A stretch of DNA of 64,000 nucleotides from an uncultured Tateyamaria sp. (lineage in GTDB: Bacteria > Pseudomonadota > Alphaproteobacteria > Rhodobacterales > Rhodobacteraceae). Position numbers and translations under genes: made by a program. The notes below the pieces were generated by a model that searched no databases, was not told the origin of the DNA, and saw only the letters and a list, made by a program, of their open reading frames with translations. The stretch spans positions 248,001 to 312,000 of the forward strand of contig NZ_CANNDS010000003.1 in assembly GCF_947503415.1 (NCBI RefSeq), read 5' to 3'. Shown one piece after another: positions 18,482 to 26,196 of the stretch (position 1 is the first letter of the stretch; every line of letters starts with the position of its first letter).

Positions 18482-18943
18482 ATGGCAATTTCATTCAATC
18501 TGAACGGCAACCCAGTTTCAGTGGACGTGGATCCAGAAATGCCACTGCTGTGGGTGGTGCGAGAAACCCAAGGCCTGACGGGTACGAAATTCGGGTGCGG
18601 CATAGCCGCGTGCGGGGCGTGTACGATGCATGTTGATGGCGTGGCGACGCGCACCTGTGTGTTGCCAGTCGAAGCGGTCGCCGGGGCCACCATCAAGACG
18701 ATCGAAAGCATCGGCCCAGACACTCCGAGTGCAGTGCAAGACGCGTGGCTCACCCACCAAGTGCCGCAATGCGGGTATTGCCAATCGGGTATGATCATGG
18801 CCGTCGAAGCGCTTTTGGACGAGAACCCGACCCCCAGCGATGCCGACATAGATGACGCCATCACCAATATCTGCCGGTGCGGGACCTATGATCGCATTCG
18901 TGCGGCGGTACACACCGCTGCCCAGCTGCGCAGGGAGGGGTGA
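18482..18943 (+). CDS. iorA: [2Fe-2S] subunit of a molybdenum hydroxylase (IorA type)
   Basis: The 153-residue protein carries both iron-sulphur clusters of the xanthine-oxidase family. The N-terminal plant-ferredoxin domain uses GCGIAACGACTMHVDG plus a later Cys (TRTC). The C-terminal helical domain uses QCGYCQSGM and NICRCGTYDRI. It passes electrons from the molybdenum subunit to an outside acceptor. It directly precedes the large molybdopterin subunit, with 2 bp between stop and start. This two-gene layout without an FAD subunit is the isoquinoline 1-oxidoreductase or aldehyde-dehydrogenase type. The substrate is not known. Confidence 0.93.
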   Translation: MAISFNLNGNPVSVDVDPEMPLLWVVRETQGLTGTKFGCGIAACGACTMHVDGVATRTCVLPVEAVAGATIKTIESIGPDTPSAVQDAWLTHQVPQCGYCQSGMIMAVEALLDENPTPSDADIDDAITNICRCGTYDRIRAAVHTAAQLRREG

Positions 18944-18945
18944 AC

Positions 18946-21180
18946 ATGTCGGATACCACCGAAACCAAGAAACGCTCCACGCTTGGCAAATGGACACGCC
19001 GGTCCTTTCTGGCCACGGCAGGCGTCGTGGGGGGCGGGCTTGCCCTTGGGCTGACATTGTCGCCCAACCGTCTCAAAATGGCGGCGGACGGTGCGGCAAC
19101 GGGCGACGAGGTCTTGCTGAACACGTGGGTCAAAGTCACGCCGGACAACAAGATCACAGTCTTTTTCCCACACTCCGAAATGGGGCAGGGCGCAGGCACC
19201 GGCCTTGCCCAGATGCTGGCCGAAGAAATGGAAGCTGATTGGGACACTGTGTCAATTGTGCAGGCCCCCGTGACCGAGGAATACACCAACAGCGATCTTG
19301 GGCGCGGCTACATCGTGGGCGAGGGGGCAAACATCCCGGCCTTCATGTACCCGATGCTGGACTTTGCATTCTTTCAAATCGCAGGCAACCTGGTGGGGCA
19401 GATGACGGGCGGCAGCACGGCCATCCGGCTGACCGGACACCACGGCATGCGCCGCGCAGGTGCCGCGGCCAAGGAAATGTTGCTGCAAGCGGCCGCCGCT
19501 GATTGGGATGTACCGGTGGCGTCCCTGACGGCGCGCGACAGCATGGTAACGCACGAGGCATCAGGGCGCAGTGCCACCTTCGGTGCATTGGCCGCGCAGG
19601 CGGCGGAGTACTCGCCGAACCTCAAACCCGCGCTGAAGGACAGCGCCGCCTACCGTATTGTCGGAACGGCCAAGCCGCGTCTCGACCTGCCGGAGAAGGT
19701 GAACGGAACGGCGCAATTCGGGATCGATGTCACAGTGCCGGGCATGGTTTATGCCGCCGTTGCTTTGCCGCCAATCCGGGATGCCCGTGTTGCTGCGGTG
19801 GATGACAGCGCAGCCCTTGCACGCCCCGGTGTTGGACAAGTGGTCAACCTGGGCGACGCCGTTGCCGTGACGGCGGACAGCTATTGGACGGCAAGCCGCG
19901 CCATCGAGGCTCTGGGTATCACTTGGAGCGGTGGCCAAACCGAATTGTCCTCTGCGTCCGTCCGCGCACAGCATGTGTCCGATCTGGAGGGGGGCGACCT
20001 TGAAGAGATGGACGCAGAAGGGGATGTGGCGGGTGCGCTGGGGCAGGGCACAAGCCTGAAGGCCGAATACGAGGTCCCCTATCTTGCGCATGCCACGATG
20101 GAGCCGATGAACTGCACCGTCTCGTTGTCGGGTGATCGTGCCGACATTTGGGTCGGCCACCAAAATCAGCTTTTTGCACGCAATGCAGCAGCCGAGACGC
20201 TGGGTATGGAGCCTGCAAACGTCACGATGCATCCCGTGTATCTCGGGGGTGGGTTCGGGCGGCGCGGCGATATGGATTTCGTCACGCTGGGCGTGCGGAT
20301 TGCGCAGTCGCTCGATACACCGGTCAAGGTCATTTGGTCGCGTGAAACAGACATGACGAACGACACATACAGGCCTGCCATTCTGGCGCGTATGGAAGGT
20401 GCCGTTCAGAATGGACGGATCTCGGCGTTCTCCAACAGGTATATTGATGCGCGCTCGGGGATGCCCGACAGCGAACGCCCCTTTGACTTCCAGTACGATG
20501 TGCCCAATCGCGACATTGCGCGGGTCATCTGCCCCAGCCCGATCCCGGTGGGGACATGGCGTGCTGTGGACTTCACGCAAATGGGGTTCTTCCACGAAAG
20601 CTTCATGGACGAATTGGCCGAAGCGGCGGGTGCCGATCCGTTGCAATTCCGCATTGACCACTCCGGCAATCCACGCCGCCGTGCTGTTCTGGAACGGCTG
20701 GGCGCTGAAAGTGGATGGGGTGAGACTTTGCCCGAGGGCCAAGCCATTGGCGTTGCCATGGTCGACAGCTTCGGCACCGTCGTGGGGCAGGCCGTGCACG
20801 CCGGCGTATCGCCTGATGGCGGGGTGACGGTACACCGGGTGGTGTCTGTCGTGGATTGCGGTCGCGTCATAAATCCATCCGCGGCAGAAGCGCAGGTGAC
20901 TGGGTCCGTGATCTATGGCCTGACATCGGCCCTATACGGAGAGATTACGTTGGAGGGTGGTGCAATCCGGCAAACAAACTTCCCGGACTACGAGATGATA
21001 CGGCTTGAAAACGCGCCGGAGCAATCGGTTCACTTCATAGACAGCGACGAAGCGCCGGGCGGTTTGGGCGAACCGGCTGTGCCGCCGGTCACGCCTGCAT
21101 TGACCAACGCGCTTTACAAATTGACGGGCAATCGCATTCGCAATCTGCCGATCACCAAATCCGGGCTGCACGTCGCCTGA
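18946..21180 (+). CDS. iorB: Molybdopterin-binding subunit of a Tat-exported molybdenum hydroxylase (IorB type)
   Basis: This 744-residue catalytic subunit begins with a twin-arginine signal (KWTRRSFLATAGVVGGG), so the complex acts in the periplasm and the small subunit is carried along. Molybdopterin-contact blocks are visible: HSEMGQGAGTGLAQMLAEE near residue 72, the GGGFGRRGDMDF loop near 425, and GGLGEPAVPPVTPALTNAL near the C-terminus with the catalytic Glu. ATG 18946 has AGGGAGGGG five nt upstream and is preferred over the overlapping GTG at 18940. No cytochrome c subunit or XdhC-like maturation gene is next to it. The substrate (aldehyde or N-heterocycle) is undetermined. Confidence 0.92.
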   Translation: MSDTTETKKRSTLGKWTRRSFLATAGVVGGGLALGLTLSPNRLKMAADGAATGDEVLLNTWVKVTPDNKITVFFPHSEMGQGAGTGLAQMLAEEMEADWDTVSIVQAPVTEEYTNSDLGRGYIVGEGANIPAFMYPMLDFAFFQIAGNLVGQMTGGSTAIRLTGHHGMRRAGAAAKEMLLQAAAADWDVPVASLTARDSMVTHEASGRSATFGALAAQAAEYSPNLKPALKDSAAYRIVGTAKPRLDLPEKVNGTAQFGIDVTVPGMVYAAVALPPIRDARVAAVDDSAALARPGVGQVVNLGDAVAVTADSYWTASRAIEALGITWSGGQTELSSASVRAQHVSDLEGGDLEEMDAEGDVAGALGQGTSLKAEYEVPYLAHATMEPMNCTVSLSGDRADIWVGHQNQLFARNAAAETLGMEPANVTMHPVYLGGGFGRRGDMDFVTLGVRIAQSLDTPVKVIWSRETDMTNDTYRPAILARMEGAVQNGRISAFSNRYIDARSGMPDSERPFDFQYDVPNRDIARVICPSPIPVGTWRAVDFTQMGFFHESFMDELAEAAGADPLQFRIDHSGNPRRRAVLERLGAESGWGETLPEGQAIGVAMVDSFGTVVGQAVHAGVSPDGGVTVHRVVSVVDCGRVINPSAAEAQVTGSVIYGLTSALYGEITLEGGAIRQTNFPDYEMIRLENAPEQSVHFIDSDEAPGGLGEPAVPPVTPALTNALYKLTGNRIRNLPITKSGLHVA

Positions 21181-21262
21181 CAGTGCCATATTGAGCGGCT
21201 GCCAGCGGTTGAACACTCTGCTGGCAGCGCACGGTCGCTCGCAGAAATGACAAGGCTTGCGC

Positions 21263-22318
21263 TCAAATCGGAACCAGATGGTTATCCCACGCGACGGGAT
21301 GTGCCACGCGTTGGCCTGACGGTGCGACGGCCAAGCCTGTTCCGGTCGTTGCATAGAACCCTGTATCCGTCGCCGCCACGCCGCAAATATCGCGGAGGCG
21401 TGTTTCGGACCTGAGCGTGGGGCCTTCAAAAATCTGCAGCGTCCCACTGCGTGGCGATGTCGTTGCGATCTGTGCGCCGTTCCGCGACACCGCAACGCTA
21501 CCAAGATAGCCATTCATGGTTTGAACAGATGCGTCGCCTACCAAGTCAACCGTGCCCGCGGTGCTGTTGTGCACCCCCAAAAGAGGCAAGTCTTCTGTCA
21601 AATCACCCTGCCATTGCATGGCAAACACAACTGATCCCTGCGCTGAGACTGCAAGATGGCGGATAGAGTTCTTGCGATGCGCGGGGTCCAGTTCGATCTG
21701 GTCCAGAAGCTGACCGTCAAAATCGATGTAGCTCAGGTTCGGTCGCATCGTTGGAATGTTGAGTTTGGTGCGCCCCGTCTCGGGGTGCGTCTCGATCCCA
21801 CCATTTGCGATAACCAAGCTCGCGCCATCCGGCATCAGCTTGATGTCGTGTGGACCGACGCCGCCGGACCCGACCTCACCAAGACGTCTGTACCCATCTG
21901 AGACGTCCCACACACCGATCACACCGCGCCCAGCGTCAAAATCGTTTTCCGTTGTAAAGAGCAGATCGCCGTCGGGGGAAAACGCACCGTGACCATAAAA
22001 GTGGCGGCCGTATGGAGCGTCCAGCTGCGCGGTCTGCGTGCCTGTTGCACAGTCCAGTACAATTGCAAATGTTCCGGGTCGGCGGGCAAAGGCCACGGCT
22101 TCGGCGCGGACTGGATGGGCCGCTGCCGCGTGCCCGCGGGCCGGAAGACTGCGCTGAAAGGTGATTTGCCCGTCGCGACTTAGGCCGCACAGGACAAATG
22201 TTCCGTCCGGAGCCATTCCTGCAGAAAGAAAGGCAGGGCTGCCGACCTGTGCCCAAGTGGCACGTGGCAATGCACCGGCAGCAAACATGCCCGCTATGAA
22301 GGACCTTCGGTTTGCCAT
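21263..22318 (-). CDS. DUF1513 family protein, Tat-exported, iron-operon member
   Basis: This 351-residue protein has a Tat-type signal (MANRRSFIAGMFAAG) and a repeated beta-sheet pattern (HGAFSPDGDLLFTTEN, GPHDIKLMPDGASLVIANGG, RHLAVSAQGSVVFAMQW) typical of a seven-bladed propeller of the DUF1513 family. DUF1513 genes are commonly found last in operons with a di-haem oxidoreductase and imelysin proteins, as here, and are linked to iron acquisition. Its molecular role is unknown. Its ATG overlaps the imelysin stop by 1 bp (TGATG), so the three genes form one translation-coupled unit. Confidence 0.88.
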   Translation of the reverse strand: MANRRSFIAGMFAAGALPRATWAQVGSPAFLSAGMAPDGTFVLCGLSRDGQITFQRSLPARGHAAAAHPVRAEAVAFARRPGTFAIVLDCATGTQTAQLDAPYGRHFYGHGAFSPDGDLLFTTENDFDAGRGVIGVWDVSDGYRRLGEVGSGGVGPHDIKLMPDGASLVIANGGIETHPETGRTKLNIPTMRPNLSYIDFDGQLLDQIELDPAHRKNSIRHLAVSAQGSVVFAMQWQGDLTEDLPLLGVHNSTAGTVDLVGDASVQTMNGYLGSVAVSRNGAQIATTSPRSGTLQIFEGPTLRSETRLRDICGVAATDTGFYATTGTGLAVAPSGQRVAHPVAWDNHLVPI

Positions 22319-23310
22319 CAGTCGCCATCCAGAGAATTGAAACCAGCGGCGATGCCAAGGCTTGGCCCGACACTTTCTGCCAGAAGCTGGCGTATATCAT
22401 TGATTTCCTGTTGGAGCACTTCGATCCGGAGCCGACCTTGCGGGTCGGCAGCGCCTGCAAAAATGGGATCGTCCAGCGCCTCGGCTCGTTGCAATGCGGT
22501 GTCGAAGGCCTCTGCCACAGCTGCGCTATCCGCCGACATCAAGGCAGACAGGTCTTTGGTTGCTGTCAGCGACAAGATCACGTGACTGAGCGAACGCCCC
22601 GAGCGCCGCGCTTCGGCGCGATTGGGGCGCGGTCTGTCGAACGTGCCCAAGGGACGGCCAATGCGCGCGTTGGCCGTAAATTCCAGTCCGGTCGACAAAG
22701 CGGTAAAAAGCTGTTGGGCCGCCTCGGTCGGCGTTCTGTAGGTGTCGTTGCCAGCGTCGGACATCACGTCGCCATAGCCGCCACGCCAATCATCGTGGAT
22801 TGCAGCGCTGATCAGAGCGATGTCGCCAGTTATGGCTTGCACCAGGGCACAATGATATTCCGGGTTGTCCCCGGGCGCGAACTGAGGATCGAACAGCAGG
22901 AATTCAAGCGCATAAAACCCTCTGGCCGCAATGGAGACTTCGGCAAATGCATCCGGGTCCGAGACTGCCGGGTCTTGATCCCCGAGGAGTGTCGCAAGAG
23001 CTTTGGGGATCGACCCCCTCGTGTCCGGCCAGAAGGCGAGCGCAAAGGCGCGGTCCTGCTGTTCTGACGGACCAAACCGCAGGTGGCTTACGCTGACCCA
23101 TGCGTCAAACGCGGTGTTGAAATCCGCGATCAGGTCAGGGCTGTTGGGCGCGCATTCACTTGCCGCAGTCGCCGCCAGATCTGCAGCTTCTGTTGCCAAT
23201 ATCTGATAGCCGGGCAAGATATGGCCAACGACGATGGCGCGGATATCTGCCCCGTCTGCCCCTGCGGGCGAGGATAGTGCGATCACAATCGCGGATAAAA
23301 GGTGCCGCAT
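22318..23310 (-). CDS. Imelysin-family periplasmic protein (second, variant copy)
   Basis: The 330-residue protein has a short signal peptide and the helical imelysin fold (peptidase M75 family name, but probably an iron-binding protein rather than a peptidase). The core motif GxHxxE appears here as GFYALEFLLF, with Tyr in place of His, so its metal site must differ from that of the copy at 26197-27468. That substitution is typical of the branch paired with di-haem oxidoreductases. It overlaps the upstream di-haem gene by 1 bp and DUF1513 by 1 bp. I chose ATG 23310 rather than the GTG one codon upstream. Confidence 0.88.
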   Translation of the reverse strand: MRHLLSAIVIALSSPAGADGADIRAIVVGHILPGYQILATEAADLAATAASECAPNSPDLIADFNTAFDAWVSVSHLRFGPSEQQDRAFALAFWPDTRGSIPKALATLLGDQDPAVSDPDAFAEVSIAARGFYALEFLLFDPQFAPGDNPEYHCALVQAITGDIALISAAIHDDWRGGYGDVMSDAGNDTYRTPTEAAQQLFTALSTGLEFTANARIGRPLGTFDRPRPNRAEARRSGRSLSHVILSLTATKDLSALMSADSAAVAEAFDTALQRAEALDDPIFAGAADPQGRLRIEVLQQEINDIRQLLAESVGPSLGIAAGFNSLDGD

Positions 23311-24821
23311 CACAGGCTCTCCAGAAATTTGATCAAGGCATCTCTGTCCGCGCGGGGCATTTTGACCACCGCGTCACGTTGGGCCTGCGCTTCGCCACCA
23401 TGCCAAAGAATGGCTTCGAGCAGGGAACGGGCCCGCCCATCGTGCAGGAAATACGTGTGACCGGAAACCTGCTGCGTCAATCCGATACCCCACAGAGGCG
23501 GTGTCCGCCACTCTGCTCCGGTGGCCCGCGCTTCCGGCCGGTTGTCGGCAAGGCCCGGGCCCATGTCATGCAACAGCATGTCGGTATAGGGCCAGATCAG
23601 TTGAAAGCTTTGTTCCGGCTGATCTTGGAGCCTGTGCGTGACAAAGGCGGGTTGATGGCAGGACGCGCAGCCAGTGGTATGAAACACCGCCTTTCCCAGC
23701 AGCACCTGCGGGTCGTTGACGTTCCGCCGCGCAGGCACACCAAGATTGCGGCTGTAGAACGTTACAAGGTCGAGCCCCTCATCGCCAATCTCAAACCCGC
23801 GCTCATCATCATCGCCATGAGGTGCATCGCGACACCCTGATTGCAGTTCAGTGCATTCGCCCCAAGCAGCCGGAAAAAGCGGGTTGGAAATGCCGATGTC
23901 GCCCGCGAATGCGCCCGCAGATTGATGCCGTACCGTGGGCGCACCGGCCTTGAGCCCGAAGCGGCCCAGCATGGGTTGGGTGTACTCCAGTGACCAGACA
24001 ATGTTCGGGCGCCCGGAAATTCCATCGCCATCCGCGTCATCCGGATCGGCCAACGCCAGAATGTCAGATGCAGGGATCGCTTCGAGCAGGCCGAGGCCGA
24101 TCATCTGCGGCGCAACGCGCGGGCTGAGCATTGCGTCAGGGTGCAACGGCCCATACCCAAGATTGGCAGCAGTATATGTGGGCTGTCGAAGGACGGCGGT
24201 TTCGCCTTCGGACAGGGCGACCTCAACCTCTTCATAGTCGATCTGAAGGCTGTATTCTGCCGGGTGCCCCGCCAGACTGAAATCCTGCAACTGCGTGCCA
24301 TAGGTCGGGTCCGGCAGCGTCGCAAGATAGCCTTCGATTTCGTCAATGCCATCATCCGGTCCGCCTGGGATCGACACGCGCAGGAACATCGATATTGCAT
24401 TGTCTTCCTGGCCGTCGGGAGGATGACCGCGCCCATCCTTTAGGTGACACCGTTGGCAGGACCGGGCGTTATACAGCGGACCCAGCCCATCAGATGCAAG
24501 CGTGGATGATGGCGATGACACCCAAAGCTTTCTGAACAGGCCATTGCCGACCTTGAAGGTCAATTCATCCTCAAAGCTAATGTTTCCAGAGGGTTGGGAG
24601 AAGGCGTTGGCATCTGGCCTTACCCGAACTGTTGCAGCCCCGGCTGACAACTCTTCAAACTTTTGCGGAACAGAAAAGTCGGTCGGCGGGCGTAAAACGG
24701 CTTCGATCCGGTCGGCTTCAGCGACAGTGCGTGGTATCACATTCAGATGCACGTCTTCGACACTTTGCGCATTGGCCGCACTCCATAGCAACGCTGACGT
24801 GACGATTATTGATACGCGCAT
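23310..24821 (-). CDS. Di-haem oxidoreductase / thiol oxidoreductase-like cytochrome c (DUF1111)
   Basis: This 503-residue periplasmic protein has a cleavable signal (to about residue 18, ANAQS) and two c-type haem motifs: CQRCH near residue 120 and CASCH near residue 395. It belongs to the di-haem oxidoreductase family related to MauG/cytochrome c peroxidases. Such genes are repeatedly found with imelysin and DUF1513 genes in iron-regulated operons. A ferric/ferrous redox role in iron uptake is inferred, not shown. It is first in a three-gene operon, and a perfect CTGAC-N7-GTCAG repeat lies 20-36 bp upstream of its start. Confidence 0.9.
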   Translation of the reverse strand: MRVSIIVTSALLWSAANAQSVEDVHLNVIPRTVAEADRIEAVLRPPTDFSVPQKFEELSAGAATVRVRPDANAFSQPSGNISFEDELTFKVGNGLFRKLWVSSPSSTLASDGLGPLYNARSCQRCHLKDGRGHPPDGQEDNAISMFLRVSIPGGPDDGIDEIEGYLATLPDPTYGTQLQDFSLAGHPAEYSLQIDYEEVEVALSEGETAVLRQPTYTAANLGYGPLHPDAMLSPRVAPQMIGLGLLEAIPASDILALADPDDADGDGISGRPNIVWSLEYTQPMLGRFGLKAGAPTVRHQSAGAFAGDIGISNPLFPAAWGECTELQSGCRDAPHGDDDERGFEIGDEGLDLVTFYSRNLGVPARRNVNDPQVLLGKAVFHTTGCASCHQPAFVTHRLQDQPEQSFQLIWPYTDMLLHDMGPGLADNRPEARATGAEWRTPPLWGIGLTQQVSGHTYFLHDGRARSLLEAILWHGGEAQAQRDAVVKMPRADRDALIKFLESL

Positions 24822-24840
24822 ATTGGCACCGCCTCCCTTT

Positions 24841-24857
24841 CTGACTATATTTGTCAG
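24841..24857. promoter_or_regulatory. Candidate iron operator (TGA-N9-TCA, Iron-Rhodo-box type)
   Basis: The perfect inverted repeat CTGAC-TATATTT-GTCAG contains TGA-N9-TCA at 24842-24856, the pattern attributed to RirA-type iron control in Rhodobacterales. It sits 20 bp upstream of the di-haem oxidoreductase ATG and 51 bp upstream of the divergent unknown gene, so it could control both. A second TGA-N9-TCA is found upstream of the hemP operon. Confidence 0.6.
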
Positions 24858-24907
24858 GAAATAAGCGAAATGTCTAACCCACAGGCTGCGACCAATTGGA
24901 TAAAACC

Positions 24908-25315
24908 ATGACAGCTGTACTCAAACTTCCGGTCCAAGAGGTGCCTTGGCCCCAAGTTGGGTCGGAGACGCGCGCGCTTATCAACCGTCTGAGATTTCAC
25001 GCATCACTCTGCCGGGCGTCTGCACATCTCGACATTCACGTGGCCTGCGGCCTGATAGATCCAAACAGCGGAGAGGATGCCGCAGCACGCACGCTCATTC
25101 GTGTTCTGGCTCAGGCATTGGATCGCACACCAGTGTGGTTGCGGCCGGGCGAGATATCGCTCAGCTTTGATGAGTGCTGGCTTGCACAGGTGATCGAAGC
25201 ACGACGCGGCGAAGACTTCGACAGCCTTTTGTTTTTGACACATCGGCGGATCGCCGGTGACAAGCGTCGCCTTTTTGGCATGCTGGTCGCAAACCTCGCC
25301 TGCGCGGCAACTTAG
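24908..25315 (+). CDS. Uncharacterised 135-residue protein divergent from the iron operon
   Basis: I do not recognise a family. The protein is soluble, moderately helical, starts MTAVLKLPVQEVPWPQ and carries three or four Cys residues (SLCRASAHLDIHVACGL, DECW, NLACAAT). The repeated LHSALD-like helical pattern and Arg-rich FLTHRRIAGDKRRLFGML segment might suggest a DNA- or metal-binding helical bundle, but this is weak. ATG 24908 is preferred over an upstream TTG. Its promoter is shared with the di-haem operon across the TGA-N9-TCA palindrome, and its stop lies inside a second candidate iron operator. Iron-linked expression is therefore likely. Confidence 0.65.
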   Translation: MTAVLKLPVQEVPWPQVGSETRALINRLRFHASLCRASAHLDIHVACGLIDPNSGEDAAARTLIRVLAQALDRTPVWLRPGEISLSFDECWLAQVIEARRGEDFDSLLFLTHRRIAGDKRRLFGMLVANLACAAT

Positions 25316-25326
25316 AAAGTTTCTAA
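25312..25326. promoter_or_regulatory. Candidate Irr box / ICE upstream of dps
   Basis: TTAGAAAGTTTCTAA is a perfect 15-bp palindrome matching the TTAGAA-N3-TTCTAA core of the iron-control element bound by Irr in alphaproteobacteria. It begins 102 bp upstream of the dps ATG and overlaps the stop codon of the preceding gene. Irr commonly represses iron-storage genes under iron limitation. Confidence 0.7.
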
Positions 25327-25427
25327 TCTACCCTTGGCGGAGCGATAAAAACGGCTATGTCGCTCCCCAAGCGAGCCAGCCTTTCGCCAGCCAGCCAGGA
25401 CATCCACAGATTGAACCGGAGGGGCAG

Positions 25428-25898
25428 ATGAGCCAGACCGCAGCAGCCTTGTCACAAGATGCACAAACCGAAATTTGCACGGCGCTCAACCAATGCGTTG
25501 CAGAAACCGTCGTCACCACGATGCTCGCGCAGAACTTTCACTGGAATGTCACAGGAATGGCCTTTGGACCACTGCATGAGTTGTTTCAGCAGGTCTACGA
25601 AGACCACTTCGTGGCACAAGATGATCTTGCGGAACGGATCAAGGCGCTGGGCGGTCACGCCAATGGCAAGTTGGCCGACATGGTTGCAGCGTCTAAAGTG
25701 CCCGAACATGACGGGCACGCCGACGACAAAACCATGATTGCTGCACTGGCCGACGCGCAGCGCACAGTGGCTGGAACACTTGCCGGGGCAGCAGATATTG
25801 CAGAGAAACACGGTGATATGCTGACGCAGGATCTGTGCATCGAACGGGGACGGACGCACGAAAAGTTCGCTTGGCTGATCTCAGCGCATCTGCGCTGA
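25428..25898 (+). CDS. dps: Dps-family ferritin-like DNA-protection protein
   Basis: This 156-residue four-helix protein is a Dps/miniferritin that oxidises Fe(II) with peroxide, stores iron and shields DNA. The ferroxidase site between subunits is complete: NFHWNVTG near residue 38 gives the His, and HELFQQVYEDHFVAQDDLAERIKALGG near 50-75 gives the His, Asp and Glu ligands. GGAGGGGC just before ATG 25428 is a strong ribosome site. A perfect Irr-box-like palindrome lies about 100 bp upstream. The 3' end overlaps the convergent DUF1289 gene by 18 bp. Confidence 0.94.
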   Translation: MSQTAAALSQDAQTEICTALNQCVAETVVTTMLAQNFHWNVTGMAFGPLHELFQQVYEDHFVAQDDLAERIKALGGHANGKLADMVAASKVPEHDGHADDKTMIAALADAQRTVAGTLAGAADIAEKHGDMLTQDLCIERGRTHEKFAWLISAHLR

Positions 25899-26144
25899 CA
25901 CGATCTTGGGCAGCGGTGCGCCCTTCTTGGCGCATCGCTTCTCATACAAGCCCGGCCACGCCTTGAACCTGCCCATGTTCAGTTGTTGCGCGACCAGCAT
26001 ATCCACAAACGCTTCTCGGTGTTTGTTGCTTTTCAGCGCCTTGAACATTGATTTTTGCGCTTTGGTCATTGAGCAGGCAATACAATGATCCTGACGCTTG
26101 TATTTGCACACATCGACACAGGGGCTGGGGAGCTTCTTGGCCAT
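25881..26144 (-). CDS. DUF1289-like small Cys-rich protein
   Basis: The 87-residue product starts MAKKLPSPCVDVCKYKRQD and carries the four-Cys pattern C-x3-C-x6-C-x2-C that marks DUF1289 proteins, which are thought to bind a metal. The C-terminal half is basic and helical (KAQKSMFKALKSNKHREAF, WPGLYEKRCAKKGAPLPK), longer than the shortest family members. The function is unknown. It is convergent with dps, with 18 bp of shared coding sequence, and lies 52 bp downstream of the imelysin gene on the same strand, so read-through from the iron operon is possible. Confidence 0.75.
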   Translation of the reverse strand: MAKKLPSPCVDVCKYKRQDHCIACSMTKAQKSMFKALKSNKHREAFVDMLVAQQLNMGRFKAWPGLYEKRCAKKGAPLPKIVSAQMR

Positions 26145-26196
26145 AAGCAACCTTGCTGAAAAGGGCAGGGGCCGCAATCGGCCCGCCCCGATAGTG

